A stretch of DNA of 64,000 nucleotides from Burkholderia catarinensis (GCF_001883705.2 NZ_MDEQ02000008.1:186001-250000); one strand, 5' to 3'; counted from the stretch's first letter, positions 1-8,164 are shown. Translations and numbers: made by a program. The notes: generated by a model not told the origin, from the sequence alone.

Positions 1-1448
1 TTCAATGCATCGTCGAGCAGCGCGCTCGGCAGGCTGACTTCGTCGAAGAAACGGCGGATGCGCTCGATCGGCAGCAGCATCAGGTCGTGCACGGTCAGGC
101 CCGGCAGCGCCTCGAGCTGCGCGCGGCTCCAGTCGACGCCGCGCGGCATGAAGCGGCTGGCCGGCGCGAGCACGCCGTCGGCATTCGCCTTCGAGCCGAG
201 CCGCCACTGCAGCGATTCGGTCTTCAGGCGCGCGCCGCCGCACACGTCGCACGGCGTGTAGCTGCGGTATTTCGACAGCAGCACGCGGATATGCATCTTG
301 TACGCTTTCGATTCGAGGTAGCCGAAGAAGCGCTTCACGCCGTACCACTGGCTCTGCCACTTGCCGTTCCAGTCCGGCGAACCGTTGACGACCCAGTCGC
401 GTTCGGCGTCCGACAATTCGGCCCACGGCGTATCGCGCGGGATGCCGGCCTTCGCCGCGTAACGCATCAGGTCGTCCTGGCACTCCTTCCATGCGGGCGT
501 CTGCATCGGCTTGATCGCGCCGCCGCGCAGCGTCTTGCGCGCATCGGGAATCACGAGGCCGAGATCGACGCCGATCACGCGGCCGAAGCCGCGGCAGGTT
601 TCGCACGCGCCGTACGCCGAGTTGAACGAGAACATGGCCGCCTGCGGCTCCGCATAGCGCAGGTCGCTGTCGGGATCGTGGAGCCCGGTGGAGAAGCGCC
701 ACACCTGCGGCTCCGCGGCCGCTGCGTTTTCCGCCTCCGGTGCCAGCACGTACACGTTCACGCGCCCGCCGCCGCGCTTCAGCGACGCCTCGATCGCCTC
801 GACGACGCGCACCTTGTCGGCCTGCTGCACGCGGAAACGGTCGGCCACCACGTCGAGCACCTTGCGCGGCCCGGTGGGCGACGCGACTTCGCGCTGCGCC
901 TGCACGCGCGTGTAGCCGCTCGCCGACAGCCATTGCGTGACTTCGTCGTCGGATGCCGTTTCCGGCAACTCGACCGGGAACGTGACGACGACGCGCGGAT
1001 CGTCCGCCCGCGTGCGCGCGACGAGATCCGCGTAGATCGTCTCCGGCGTGTCGTGCCGCACCTGCCGCGCGGTCTTGCGGTCGAACAGCTCGGCCGCGCG
1101 CGCGTACAGCAGCTTCAGGTGATCGTTCAGCTCGGTCATCGTGCCGACGGTCGAGCGCGAACTGCGCACCGGGTTGGTCTGGTCGATCGCAATCGCGGGC
1201 GGCACGCCGTCGACCCGCTCGACCTGCGGACGATCCATCCGGTCGAGGAACTGCCGCGCGTACGCGCTGAACGTCTCGACGTAGCGCCGCTGGCCTTCCG
1301 CGTACAACGTGTCGAACACGAGACTCGACTTGCCGGAACCCGACGGGCCGGTGACGACCGTCATTTCGCCGGTGCGCAGGTCGAGATCGATATTCTTGAG
1401 ATTGTGCTGACGTGCTCCGCGAATGCGGATCAGATTGCTGGATGACAA
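1..1448 (-). CDS. uvrA: UvrA paralogue, excinuclease ABC subunit A (5' part; 3' end outside window)
   Basis: Damage-recognition ATPase of nucleotide excision repair, which loads UvrB on DNA; cytoplasmic. About 482 codons are visible. The N-terminus carries RGARQHNLKNID, then a Walker A GPSGSGKSS (residues 34-42), then YAEGQRRYVETFSAYARQFL, all UvrA hallmarks. A UvrB-binding-like segment follows (about residues 120-245), then FSFNSAYGACETCRGFG near residue 279 and CDVCGGARL near 398. The usual first CxxC of the first zinc module is absent: the matching place reads LHDPDSD. The start is a TTG at 1446-1448; a stop lies 12 codons upstream in frame and no ATG is available. A LexA box lies about 125 bp upstream. 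The sequence resembles the extra UvrA copies carried by many Burkholderia rather than the E. coli-like housekeeping protein; that distinction is inferred. Confidence 0.93.
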   Translation of the reverse strand, partial: MSSSNLIRIRGARQHNLKNIDLDLRTGEMTVVTGPSGSGKSSLVFDTLYAEGQRRYVETFSAYARQFLDRMDRPQVERVDGVPPAIAIDQTNPVRSSRSTVGTMTELNDHLKLLYARAAELFDRKTARQVRHDTPETIYADLVARTRADDPRVVVTFPVELPETASDDEVTQWLSASGYTRVQAQREVASPTGPRKVLDVVADRFRVQQADKVRVVEAIEASLKRGGGRVNVYVLAPEAENAAAAEPQVWRFSTGLHDPDSDLRYAEPQAAMFSFNSAYGACETCRGFGRVIGVDLGLVIPDARKTLRGGAIKPMQTPAWKECQDDLMRYAAKAGIPRDTPWAELSDAERDWVVNGSPDWNGKWQSQWYGVKRFFGYLESKAYKMHIRVLLSKYRSYTPCDVCGGARLKTESLQWRLGSKANADGVLAPASRFMPRGVDWSRAQLEALPGLTVHDLMLLPIERIRRFFDEVSLPSALLDDAL

Positions 1449-1872
1449 TTTGCCTGCCCGTCTGAATGAGTTAGCCGGAATTCACGGTGCCGGAACGCTG
1501 CGGCGGATGCCCGCAGGCGCGGCGCACGTGCCGCGAGGGTTGCACCTGTGCGGCTCGATTTCGACGGCTACTATACTGTATATTCATACAGTTTTCCATG
1601 ACGACCCTGGGGCCGTCATGGGCAGGCGGCCGGGGGAACGCCGGGCGCATGCCCGTGTTCGTCGTCAATCGCACGCACAGCGTGCTGAACGAGGTTGTGG
1701 CAGCGGGCCGGATGGTCTCCGCCCCTGACACTGCCCCCCGTTTTCGATGCCGCTACCCGGCTATTGCGGCAACGAGCCTCGCTCGCGCGCCGATCACTGG
1801 AACAATCTGGCCGTGATCAACGTCTGCTCGCATCCGCGCGGCGCCGGCAGCACGGCCGCCACGCCGTCCCTG
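1449..1872. other. intergenic region upstream of uvrA paralogue
   Basis: About 420 bp between the uvrA start and the 3' end of the HiPIP gene. It holds the LexA box and presumably the uvrA promoter. Short open frames on both strands (for example 1471-1731 minus and 1598-1816 plus) have no recognisable product and Arg/Pro-rich compositions typical of GC-rich noise. Confidence 0.6.
1574..1593. promoter_or_regulatory. LexA (SOS) box
   Basis: TACTGTATATTCATACAGTT matches the E. coli-type LexA operator (CTGT-N8-ACAG; CTGT 1576-1579, ACAG 1588-1591). It sits about 125 bp upstream of the TTG start of the UvrA paralogue and overlaps an AT-rich stretch that could serve as a promoter. It probably makes that gene damage-inducible. 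No convincing gene reads away from it on the plus strand. Confidence 0.8.
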
Positions 1873-2193
1873 CTACGCCTTTTTCACATAGGCGTTGCAC
1901 CAGCCTTTTGCATGGACCTGCTTGCCGCTGAAAATGGTGCACGGCGCCATCGCGGCGCCGGTCTTGCCCTGGAAGAACTGGCAGTTCGCACAGGCCTGGC
2001 CTGCCTGGAATTTCGGGAACTTCGCATGGTCGACCCGGCTTGCATCCGTCTTGTAGCCGAGGACCTGCGCGTTTGCATCGGATTCCTGCACGGCGCCGGC
2101 ACCGGCATCTGCCGCCGCCGCGCGGCGTCCCAAAGCCAGCGCGGATGCCAGAACGGTGGTGGTTGCAATAAAACGTCGGCGTGAAAATTTCAT
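1873..2193 (-). CDS. high-potential iron-sulfur protein (HiPIP), Tat-exported
   Basis: Periplasmic one-electron carrier with a [4Fe-4S] cluster. The 106-residue precursor starts MKFSRRRFIATTT, a twin-arginine signal with a hydrophobic stretch and an Ala-rich cleavage region near residue 28. The four cluster cysteines are in family order: CANC (68, 71), APC (85) and GWC (99), with the final GWCNAY typical of HiPIPs. The start ATG follows a strong GGGAGGA ribosome site. It is the last gene of the oxidase cluster, 110 bp after the subunit IV gene on the same strand, suggesting it passes electrons to this oxidase. Other periplasmic acceptors remain possible. Confidence 0.93.
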   Translation of the reverse strand: MKFSRRRFIATTTVLASALALGRRAAAADAGAGAVQESDANAQVLGYKTDASRVDHAKFPKFQAGQACANCQFFQGKTGAAMAPCTIFSGKQVHAKGWCNAYVKKA

Positions 2194-2303
2194 GGGGTCC
2201 TCCCTTCAAGTTTGCGTGAACGGATGTCCGGGAAGTCTCGTTCGGTGATGACGTGACGCCTTCCGTCCCGAAACGGCGTGCCGGGGAACGGCCGGCGAAG
2301 CGA

Positions 2304-2648
2304 TCAGTGGAAGAACAGTTCCCGCATCCCGAACGTGTGATGCGCTTCGGCAGCCATCAGCACCATGAGCACCAGCAGGCACAGCGGCGGTATCAGGATC
2401 GCGTACACCAGCGCCAGCCGCTCCCACAGCATGTGCATGAAAATCGATACGATCAGCCCGGCCTTGGCGATCATGAGCACGACGATCAGCACCCAGCGCA
2501 GCAGGCCCTGCACGTGGAAATAGTCCACCAGGTACGACAACGTGCTCAGCACGAACAGCAGGCCCCAGATCTTCAGGTAGAGGCCGATCGGATGCTGCTG
2601 GCCGTGTGCGGCGGCGTCGGGTCGATCGGCGGGATCGGTATGGTCCAT
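2304..2648 (-). CDS. cytochrome c oxidase subunit IV-like membrane protein
   Basis: Small accessory subunit of a heme-copper oxidase, 114 residues. A short hydrophilic N-terminus rich in Asp, Ala and His precedes three predicted membrane helices (about residues 20-45, 50-75, 80-105) with the conserved-looking IAKAGLIVSIFMHMLWE segment of the COX4-prokaryotic/CyoD-like family. It starts at the ATG just after the second subunit III gene (8 bp gap) and lies in the same transcription unit, which supports the assignment despite weak sequence conservation in this family. Confidence 0.82.
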   Translation of the reverse strand: MDHTDPADRPDAAAHGQQHPIGLYLKIWGLLFVLSTLSYLVDYFHVQGLLRWVLIVVLMIAKAGLIVSIFMHMLWERLALVYAILIPPLCLLVLMVLMAAEAHHTFGMRELFFH

Positions 2649-2656
2649 GGCCCCTC

Positions 2657-3412
2657 TCACCACAAATAGAACAGCGCGAAGATGAATACCCACACCAGGT
2701 CGACGAAGTGCCAGTACAAGCCGGCAATTTCGACGATCTGGAAGTTGCCGTGCGCGGTAAACCCCGGCTGCAGCACCTTGCGTGCGATCAGCAGCAGGTA
2801 GATCACGCCGCAGCTCACGTGAAAGCCGTGGAACCCGGTGATCGTGAAGAAGCACGCACCGAACTGCGCCGCGCCCAGCGGGTTGCCCCACGGGCGGATA
2901 CCTTCATGCATGATCAGCTTGGTCCATTCGAGGGCCTGCATCGACACGAAGGCCGCGCCCAGCAGCGCGGTCGCCAGCAACAGCGCGGCGGCGCGCCTCG
3001 CGTTGCGCCGGTAGCCGAAGTTGACGGCCATCGCCATGGTGCCGCTGCTGCTGATCAGGATGAACGTCATGATCGCGATCAGCAGCAACGGCACATCCAC
3101 GCCGCCCACCGTGAGCCCGAATACCTTCGACGTGTCGGGCCACGGCGCCGTGGTCGAGATGCGCACCGTCATGTAGCCGATCAGGAAGCTGCTGAAGACG
3201 AAGGTGTCCGACAGCAGGAAGATCCACATCATCGCCTTGCCCCACGGCACCTTGAAGGCTTCGCGGTCGGCCGCCCAGTCCGTGGCGATGCCGCGCCAGC
3301 CGTCAGGCCCGGCGTCAGGCCCGGCGTCGGCGGGCGCGACGGCAGCCGATTCGGTAGCGGATTCGGCAGAGGATTCGGCAGAGGATTCGGTGGGGAGCGT
3401 GGGCGAGGTCAT
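2657..3412 (-). CDS. cytochrome c oxidase subunit III (second subunit III-like gene)
   Basis: Membrane subunit of a heme-copper oxidase, 251 residues. After a low-complexity N-terminus (ESSAESSAESATESA), WGKAMMWIFLLSDTFVFSSFLIGY begins the COX3 fold, and FFTITGFHGFHVSCGVIYLLL and GLYWHFVDLVWVFIFALFYLW are the classic C-terminal subunit III signatures (Glu/His residues of helices V-VII). Seven helices are expected. The chosen ATG at 3412 overlaps the stop of the upstream subunit III gene (ATGA, 3409-3412), implying translational coupling. A longer frame upstream is only read-through of the previous gene in another frame. Confidence 0.93.
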   Translation of the reverse strand: MTSPTLPTESSAESSAESATESAAVAPADAGPDAGPDGWRGIATDWAADREAFKVPWGKAMMWIFLLSDTFVFSSFLIGYMTVRISTTAPWPDTSKVFGLTVGGVDVPLLLIAIMTFILISSSGTMAMAVNFGYRRNARRAAALLLATALLGAAFVSMQALEWTKLIMHEGIRPWGNPLGAAQFGACFFTITGFHGFHVSCGVIYLLLIARKVLQPGFTAHGNFQIVEIAGLYWHFVDLVWVFIFALFYLW

Positions 3413-4020
3413 GGCGCGGCTCCATACAGCGGCCCGCAGACGGCGGCGACGAACCCGGGGGTGAGCCACCACATCGCCGCCAGCAACACGAGCCAGACAG
3501 CCAGCAGGAAATGCCAGTAGAGGGCGCACAGCGCGATGGCACGCTGGGCACGGAACGGGTCCGCGCGCCGGAGATGCACGATCGTCACGGCCCAGGCCGC
3601 CAGCCCGCCCAGCACATGCATCCCATGCAGGCCGGTGAGCAGGTAGAGAAAACTGTTGGATGGATTGACGGTGACGGTCTGCCCGGCCGCCGACAGCAAG
3701 CGCCAGGCGGTCAGTTGCCCGATCACGAACAGGGCCGCCAGCACACCGCCGCACACCAGCCACGCCGCGCGGTGCAAGGTCATCCGCCGGGCGCGCTGCA
3801 TGGCGAGGCTTGCCAGCGCCAGCGCCCCGGTGTTCCACCACAGCAGCGCCGGATGCGGGATCGGCTGCCAGTCGGGCTCACGCATGCGCATTCCATAGGC
3901 GAGCAGCAGCAGCGAAAACAAGGTCGTGGCCACCGCCATGAAGACGATCAGGCCGGTGCGGCCCGCATTCGGCAAGACAGGTCGCTCGTCGGGAACGAAG
4001 GGGCGCGGCAGCGTGGTCAT
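3409..4020 (-). CDS. cytochrome c oxidase subunit III family protein (first copy)
   Basis: 203-residue membrane protein of the COX3 superfamily with five to six helices. It contains NPSNSFLYLLTGLHGMHVLGGLAAW and ALYWHFLLAVWLVLLAAMWWL, the shortened COX3 pattern. It overlaps the subunit I gene by 4 bp (4017-4020) and the next subunit III gene by 4 bp, so all three are tightly coupled. Two subunit III-like genes in tandem occur in some alternative aa3/caa3-like clusters. One may be structural and the other an assembly or stabilising subunit, but this cannot be decided from sequence. Confidence 0.88.
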   Translation of the reverse strand: MTTLPRPFVPDERPVLPNAGRTGLIVFMAVATTLFSLLLLAYGMRMREPDWQPIPHPALLWWNTGALALASLAMQRARRMTLHRAAWLVCGGVLAALFVIGQLTAWRLLSAAGQTVTVNPSNSFLYLLTGLHGMHVLGGLAAWAVTIVHLRRADPFRAQRAIALCALYWHFLLAVWLVLLAAMWWLTPGFVAAVCGPLYGAAP

Positions 4021-5777
4021 TCGCGTACCTCGCCGGGGTGAAGCGCCGGCCGGGCCGGCTCGGGCTCGGGCGCCGTCGCAGGCGGCTCGTTTTGCGGGAC
4101 GAAATCATCCTCTCGCCCCGGCGGGCTGTATTCGTATGCCCAGCGGTAGACGACGGGCAGCGCGGCGCCCCAGTTGCCGTGCACGGGCGGCGTTTGCGGC
4201 GTCTGCCATTCCAGCGTAGTGGCCCGCCACGGGTTGCCGTCGGCGCGCTTGCCGTGCGCGAGGCTCCACGCCAGGTTGAAAAGGAACAGCAACTGCGCGA
4301 CCGCGACGATCAGCGCAACGACGGTGATGAAGGTATTGAGCGTCTGCGCCGAATGCGGAATGAAGCTGAAGCCCTCATACGCGTAATACCGTCGCGGCAT
4401 GCCCAGGATGCCGAGATAGTGCATCGGGAAGTAGATCGCATAGGTGCCGACGAAGGTGACCCAGAAGTGCAGGCGCCCGAGCGTGTCGTTCAGCATGCGG
4501 CCCGTCACCTTCGGATACCAGTGGTAGAGACCGCCGAACACCACCAGGATCGGCGACACGGCCATCACCATATGGAAGTGCGCCACCACGAAATACGTGT
4601 TCGACAGCGGAATGTCCACGCTCACGTTGCCGAGGTAGAGCCCGGTCAGCCCGCCCAGGACGAAGGTGCTGATGAAGCCGATGGCGAACAGCATCGGCAC
4701 GGTCAGGTGGATATCGCCGCGCCACAGCGTCAGCACCCAGTTGTAGACCTTGAGGGCGGTCGGAACGGCGATGATGAGCGTGGTGGTGGCAAAGAAGAAG
4801 CCGAAGTACGGGTTCATGCCGGCGACGAACATGTGGTGCGCCCAGACCACGAAGCTCAGCGCGCCGATGATGACGATGGCCCACACCATCATCCTGTAGC
4901 CGAAGATGCTCTTGCGCGCGTGCGTGCTGATGAGGTCCGACGCGATGCCGAAGGCCGGCAGCGCGACGATGTAGACCTCCGGATGCCCGAAGAACCAGAA
5001 CAGGTGCTGGAACAGCAGCGGGCTGCCGCCGGCATGCTTGAGCGTCTGCCCCATCGACACCACGGCCGGTATGAAGAAACTGGTGCCGAGCGTCCTGTCG
5101 AGCAGCATCATCACCGCCGACACGAACAGCGCCGGAAACGCCAGCAGCGCCATGATGGTCGCGATGAAGATGCCCCACACCGTGAGCGGCATGCGCATCA
5201 GCGTCATGCCGCGCGCGCGCGCCTGCAGCGTCGTGGTGACGTAGTTCAGGCCGCCCATCGTCGCGGCGACGATGAAGATCGCCAGCGACACCAGCATCAG
5301 CACGATGCCCCATTCGACGCCCGGCGTGCCCGGCAGGATGGCCTGCGGTGGATACAGCGTCCAGCCCGCGCCGGTCGGCCCGCCCGGCACGAAGAAGCTT
5401 GCCGTCAGCACCAGCACGGCCAGCAGGTAGACCCAGTAGCTCAGCATGTTGAGAAACGGGAACACCATGTCGCGCGCGCCCAGCATCAGCGGGATCAGGT
5501 AGTTGCCGAAGCCGCCCAGGAACAGCGCCGTCAGCAGGTAGATCACCATGATCATCCCGTGCATGGTGACGAACTGGTAGTAGTGGTTCGCGTCGATGAA
5601 GCTGAACTTGCCCGGAAAGCCGAGCTGCAACCGCATCAGGTCCGACAACACGAGACCGACCAGGCCGATGGCGATGGCCGTCAGCGCGTACTGCACGGCG
5701 ATGACCTTGTGGTCCTGGCTCCAGACATAGCGGGTCCAGAAGCTTTGCGGGACGTGGTCGGTGTGCGCGTAGGGCAT
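4017..5777 (-). CDS. ctaD: cytochrome c oxidase subunit I (type A1 heme-copper oxidase)
   Basis: Catalytic subunit reducing O2 to water and pumping protons; inner membrane, twelve core helices. Visible ligands and motifs: HGMIMVIYLLT (low-spin heme His), WFFGHPEVYIVALPAFGI (CuB His, cross-linked Tyr and the D-channel Glu that marks type A1), HHMF (two CuB His) and HFHMVM (heme a3/a His pair). Length is 586 residues from the ATG at 5777, which has GGAG upstream. An in-frame ATG at 5807 would extend the protein by ten residues, but that codon lies inside the terminal repeat of an inserted element and lacks a good ribosome site. The C-terminal tail ends in Pro/Glu-rich sequence and overlaps the next gene by 4 bp. 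Confidence 0.97.
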   Translation of the reverse strand: MPYAHTDHVPQSFWTRYVWSQDHKVIAVQYALTAIAIGLVGLVLSDLMRLQLGFPGKFSFIDANHYYQFVTMHGMIMVIYLLTALFLGGFGNYLIPLMLGARDMVFPFLNMLSYWVYLLAVLVLTASFFVPGGPTGAGWTLYPPQAILPGTPGVEWGIVLMLVSLAIFIVAATMGGLNYVTTTLQARARGMTLMRMPLTVWGIFIATIMALLAFPALFVSAVMMLLDRTLGTSFFIPAVVSMGQTLKHAGGSPLLFQHLFWFFGHPEVYIVALPAFGIASDLISTHARKSIFGYRMMVWAIVIIGALSFVVWAHHMFVAGMNPYFGFFFATTTLIIAVPTALKVYNWVLTLWRGDIHLTVPMLFAIGFISTFVLGGLTGLYLGNVSVDIPLSNTYFVVAHFHMVMAVSPILVVFGGLYHWYPKVTGRMLNDTLGRLHFWVTFVGTYAIYFPMHYLGILGMPRRYYAYEGFSFIPHSAQTLNTFITVVALIVAVAQLLFLFNLAWSLAHGKRADGNPWRATTLEWQTPQTPPVHGNWGAALPVVYRWAYEYSPPGREDDFVPQNEPPATAPEPEPARPALHPGEVRE

Positions 5778-5790
5778 CGCGTCTGCTCCG

Positions 5791-6080
5791 TTAGGGTCTG
5801 TTTCCATATGGAACGCACATGCGTTGCCACGAGAACGGCCGCTCGCGAGGCGCGCGACGCCGCGAATACTGGACGTATTCGCAAGGAGCGCAACGCGGCG
5901 AGCGGCCGTTCTCGTGGCAACCCCAAATTAAAAAATTCATGTCACGGGAATGCCCGAAATCGCCCGTATGGCGGCGTCGCTCGTCGCTTGTTTGGCTCGG
6001 CCAAACGGCGCTTCTCACTTCTTGCCCTACGAGCGATTTCGGGCATTCGCATGTGTGTTCCATATGGAAACAGACCCTAA
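5791..6080. repeat. MITE-like palindromic element with 33-bp terminal inverted repeats
   Basis: The left end 5791-5823 and right end 6048-6080 are inverted copies with one mismatch, starting TTAGGGTCTGTTTCCATATG. Inside is a long hairpin (arms 5823-5846 and 5898-5921, loop-proximal CGAATAC/GTATTCG) and a second inverted pair (GAATGCCCGAAATCGC at 5948-5963 against 6033-6048) enclosing TTTGGC-TCG-GCCAAA (5991-6005). No transposase is encoded; the 90-residue minus frame across it is not a recognisable protein. The structure suggests a non-autonomous element mobilised in trans. A TA-containing target duplication (TTA/TAA at the ends) is possible but ambiguous. It separates ctaC from ctaD. Confidence 0.75.
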
Positions 6081-7225
6081 GGTTGTGCCGCGCTGCTGGC
6101 GGCCGGCCCGCCTTGCGCCTTGATATAGGCCACCAGCGCGGTCAGCTCCTGCTCGCTCAGGTCGAAGTGCGGCATGATCGGGGAGAAGCCTTTCACGACA
6201 CGGGCCGTCGGGTCGCGGATGAACGCGCGCAGATAGGCGTCGTCCACTTTCGCGGTGCTGCCGTCGGCCATCGTTTCGGTCTTGCCGTACAGCCCCTTCC
6301 AGGTGGGGCCCACACGCGGCGTGCCGTCCACGGTATGGCAGGCGACGCAGCCCTTGGCCGCGGCGAGCGCCTTGCCCTGGTCGGCCAGCGCCTGGGCGCT
6401 GCCGCCCGCGGCGGCGGATGCGGCCTGTACCTTGGCCTGCTGCCGCAGCGCGAACGTGCTCTGCTGCGCCAGCCAGCGCGAGAACGACGCTTCGTCTTCC
6501 ACCACCACCACGCCGCGCATGTTGGAGTGTCCGATACCGCAGAGCTGCGCGCACAGGATGTCGTAACGCCCTGCCTTGGTCGGCGTGAACCAGAAGGTGG
6601 TCACCATGCCGGGCACCATGTTCATGCGCGCCCGGAACGGCGGGACGTAGAAGTCGTGCAGCACGTCGCGCGACCGTGTCAGGACCTGGACCGGCCGGTT
6701 GAGCGGCAAGTGCACCTCGGGCGTGTCGATCAGGTAGTTGTCACGGCCGTTGGGGTCGCCGGGGTTCAGGCCGAACGGGTTGTCGTTGCTGATGTAGCGC
6801 ACGTCCGTCGTGCCCAGCTTGCCGCCGGGGCCGGCAAAGCGGAAGCGCCATTGCCATTGCTGGCCGAGCACTTCCATCCGCAGCACGTTGCTCGGCGGCC
6901 GTATGTAGTCCGCGTAGACGAACAGGCCCGGCGCCAGCAACGCGGCCACGCCGACAGCGGTCAGGCCGATCAGCCACCATTCCAGCCGCTTGTTGTGAGG
7001 CTCGTAGGCAGCGCGATGACCGCTGCGGTGGCGGTAGCGCACCAGTGCGACCACGATGAACAGGTTGATCGCGATGAAGAATACGCCGGTGATCACGAGC
7101 GTGATCGTCAGCATGTCGTCCATGCGCACCCAGTTCGACGCGATCGGCGTGATCCACCACGGACTGGCAAAGTGAAACCCCACCGCCAATACGATGATCA
7201 GGAACAGAGCAATCGCAAGCGCCAT
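6077..7225 (-). CDS. ctaC: cytochrome c oxidase subunit II fused to cytochrome c (caa3 type)
   Basis: CuA-carrying subunit that accepts electrons at the periplasmic side, 382 residues. Two N-terminal helices (about 1-20 and 40-65, then 85-105) precede the cupredoxin domain with WQWRF and the CuA motif CAQLCGIGHSNM near residue 223. A C-terminal cytochrome c domain follows, with CVACH near residue 290 and the Met ligand probably in SPIMPHF. Start ATG at 7225 has GAGG upstream; the longer open frame to 7444 lacks family similarity. The TAG stop (6077-6079) lies inside the end of the palindromic element, so the final residues may have been altered by its insertion. First gene of the oxidase cluster. 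Confidence 0.95.
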   Translation of the reverse strand: MALAIALFLIIVLAVGFHFASPWWITPIASNWVRMDDMLTITLVITGVFFIAINLFIVVALVRYRHRSGHRAAYEPHNKRLEWWLIGLTAVGVAALLAPGLFVYADYIRPPSNVLRMEVLGQQWQWRFRFAGPGGKLGTTDVRYISNDNPFGLNPGDPNGRDNYLIDTPEVHLPLNRPVQVLTRSRDVLHDFYVPPFRARMNMVPGMVTTFWFTPTKAGRYDILCAQLCGIGHSNMRGVVVVEDEASFSRWLAQQSTFALRQQAKVQAASAAAGGSAQALADQGKALAAAKGCVACHTVDGTPRVGPTWKGLYGKTETMADGSTAKVDDAYLRAFIRDPTARVVKGFSPIMPHFDLSEQELTALVAYIKAQGGPAASSAAQP

Positions 7226-7566
7226 AGGCTGCCTCGCTGCGTGCCACTCGCTGGAGCCGCCGACACAACGTGCCTGGCGTCGTCGTGCCGGGTTGCCGTA
7301 CTTCGTATTGTCTGCGCCGGCACGTCCGCCAGGACCGCTTCGCCAAGCGTTGTACACGACGGCTTTAAAGAAAAGGTAGTCCTCTCCCCCGCATCGTGCA
7401 AGGCAGCGCCTGGGGGAAGCGCGCCCCCTGTACGGACCGCGCAAACGGCGGCGTCACCTGCGGCGATGCCATGCAAGACGGCCGCCTCCGGCATGGGTTG
7501 CCGAGGCGGCCGTTTCCCGATGGCGCCGGGTGTTCAGGGCCGGCGCAGCGGGGGAAAAGCGACCCG
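7226..7566. other. promoter region of oxidase operon
   Basis: About 340 bp upstream of ctaC. It contains the hairpin at 7478-7513 and a 16-bp sequence (7421-7436) that recurs at 10280-10295. No gene is supported here. Confidence 0.5.
7478..7513 (-). terminator. hairpin terminator after the membrane-protein gene
   Basis: ACGGCCGCCTC (7478-7488) pairs perfectly with GAGGCGGCCGT (7503-7513), with an inner GGCA/TGCC extension separated by one bulged base. It lies about 55 bp past the stop of the minus-strand gene ending at 7567. There is only a weak T tract on either strand, so termination efficiency is uncertain. Confidence 0.5.
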
Positions 7567-8082
7567 TCAGTCCGCCGCGTTCTGCCTGCGCCACCGCTCC
7601 AGCATGCCGTAGGTGACGGCGGTGACCACACCGAACAACAGGTTGGCCAGCAAGGGCCCGGAACCCCGCTCCGAGACGAACCACGGGAACACGGCCGTCA
7701 TGACGTAGAAGTTCCACCCATACGCGACGATCCCGAACGCCAGCCCGATGACCGCCTCCATGCCCACACTCGAATCGAAGCGGAACGGCGCCATGATCGC
7801 GGCGAGCATCATCCCCATGATCGCGCCGAGCACGTAGTGCAGCAGCAGCGCCATCGCCACGATTTCGAGGCTGAATTGCGACATCTGACCGAGCGCACTG
7901 CGACCCATCACCATCGCCGCGATCTTGTGAGTCGGTTGCCACGGGCTTTCACCGATCACCAGGGTCGACCAGAAGAATTCCAGCGCGATCACCAGCGCAC
8001 CGCCCGCAAGACCGGCCACGGCAGCGGAGATCCAGTCGGGCGTGCGTCGTTCCCAATGGTGTGATTGAATGTGCAGTTCCAT
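7567..8082 (-). CDS. hypothetical multi-helix membrane protein
   Basis: 171-residue integral membrane protein with four predicted helices (about residues 18-38, 66-88, 105-125, 140-160). A short N-terminus MELHIQSHHWERRTPDW leads into an Ala/Gly-rich helix. The start at 8082 is preceded by GAGGAG at good spacing; an upstream alternative at 8115 has no such site. I do not recognise the family. It is convergent with nothing and lies in a run of minus-strand small genes downstream of a DUF1269 gene, hinting at an envelope or stress role, but no function can be assigned. Confidence 0.75.
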   Translation of the reverse strand: MELHIQSHHWERRTPDWISAAVAGLAGGALVIALEFFWSTLVIGESPWQPTHKIAAMVMGRSALGQMSQFSLEIVAMALLLHYVLGAIMGMMLAAIMAPFRFDSSVGMEAVIGLAFGIVAYGWNFYVMTAVFPWFVSERGSGPLLANLLFGVVTAVTYGMLERWRRQNAAD

Positions 8083-8164
8083 ACGATCTCCTCGCTGACG
8101 GTTCAACTTCAGCACTCGGGTTCAGAAGACGCCACTCGCGTCAAAAGTACGCCGCTTGTGCAAT

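Noticed and set aside
87-1445. 452-codon plus-strand ORF
   Set aside because: Antisense of the UvrA paralogue, with no domain of its own.
1471-1731. Minus-strand 86-codon ORF across the LexA box
   Set aside because: No similarity to any family and it covers the probable uvrA promoter.
4038-6080. 680-codon plus-strand ORF over the oxidase subunit I gene
   Set aside because: Arg/His/Asp-rich shadow of the subunit I coding strand; no domain.
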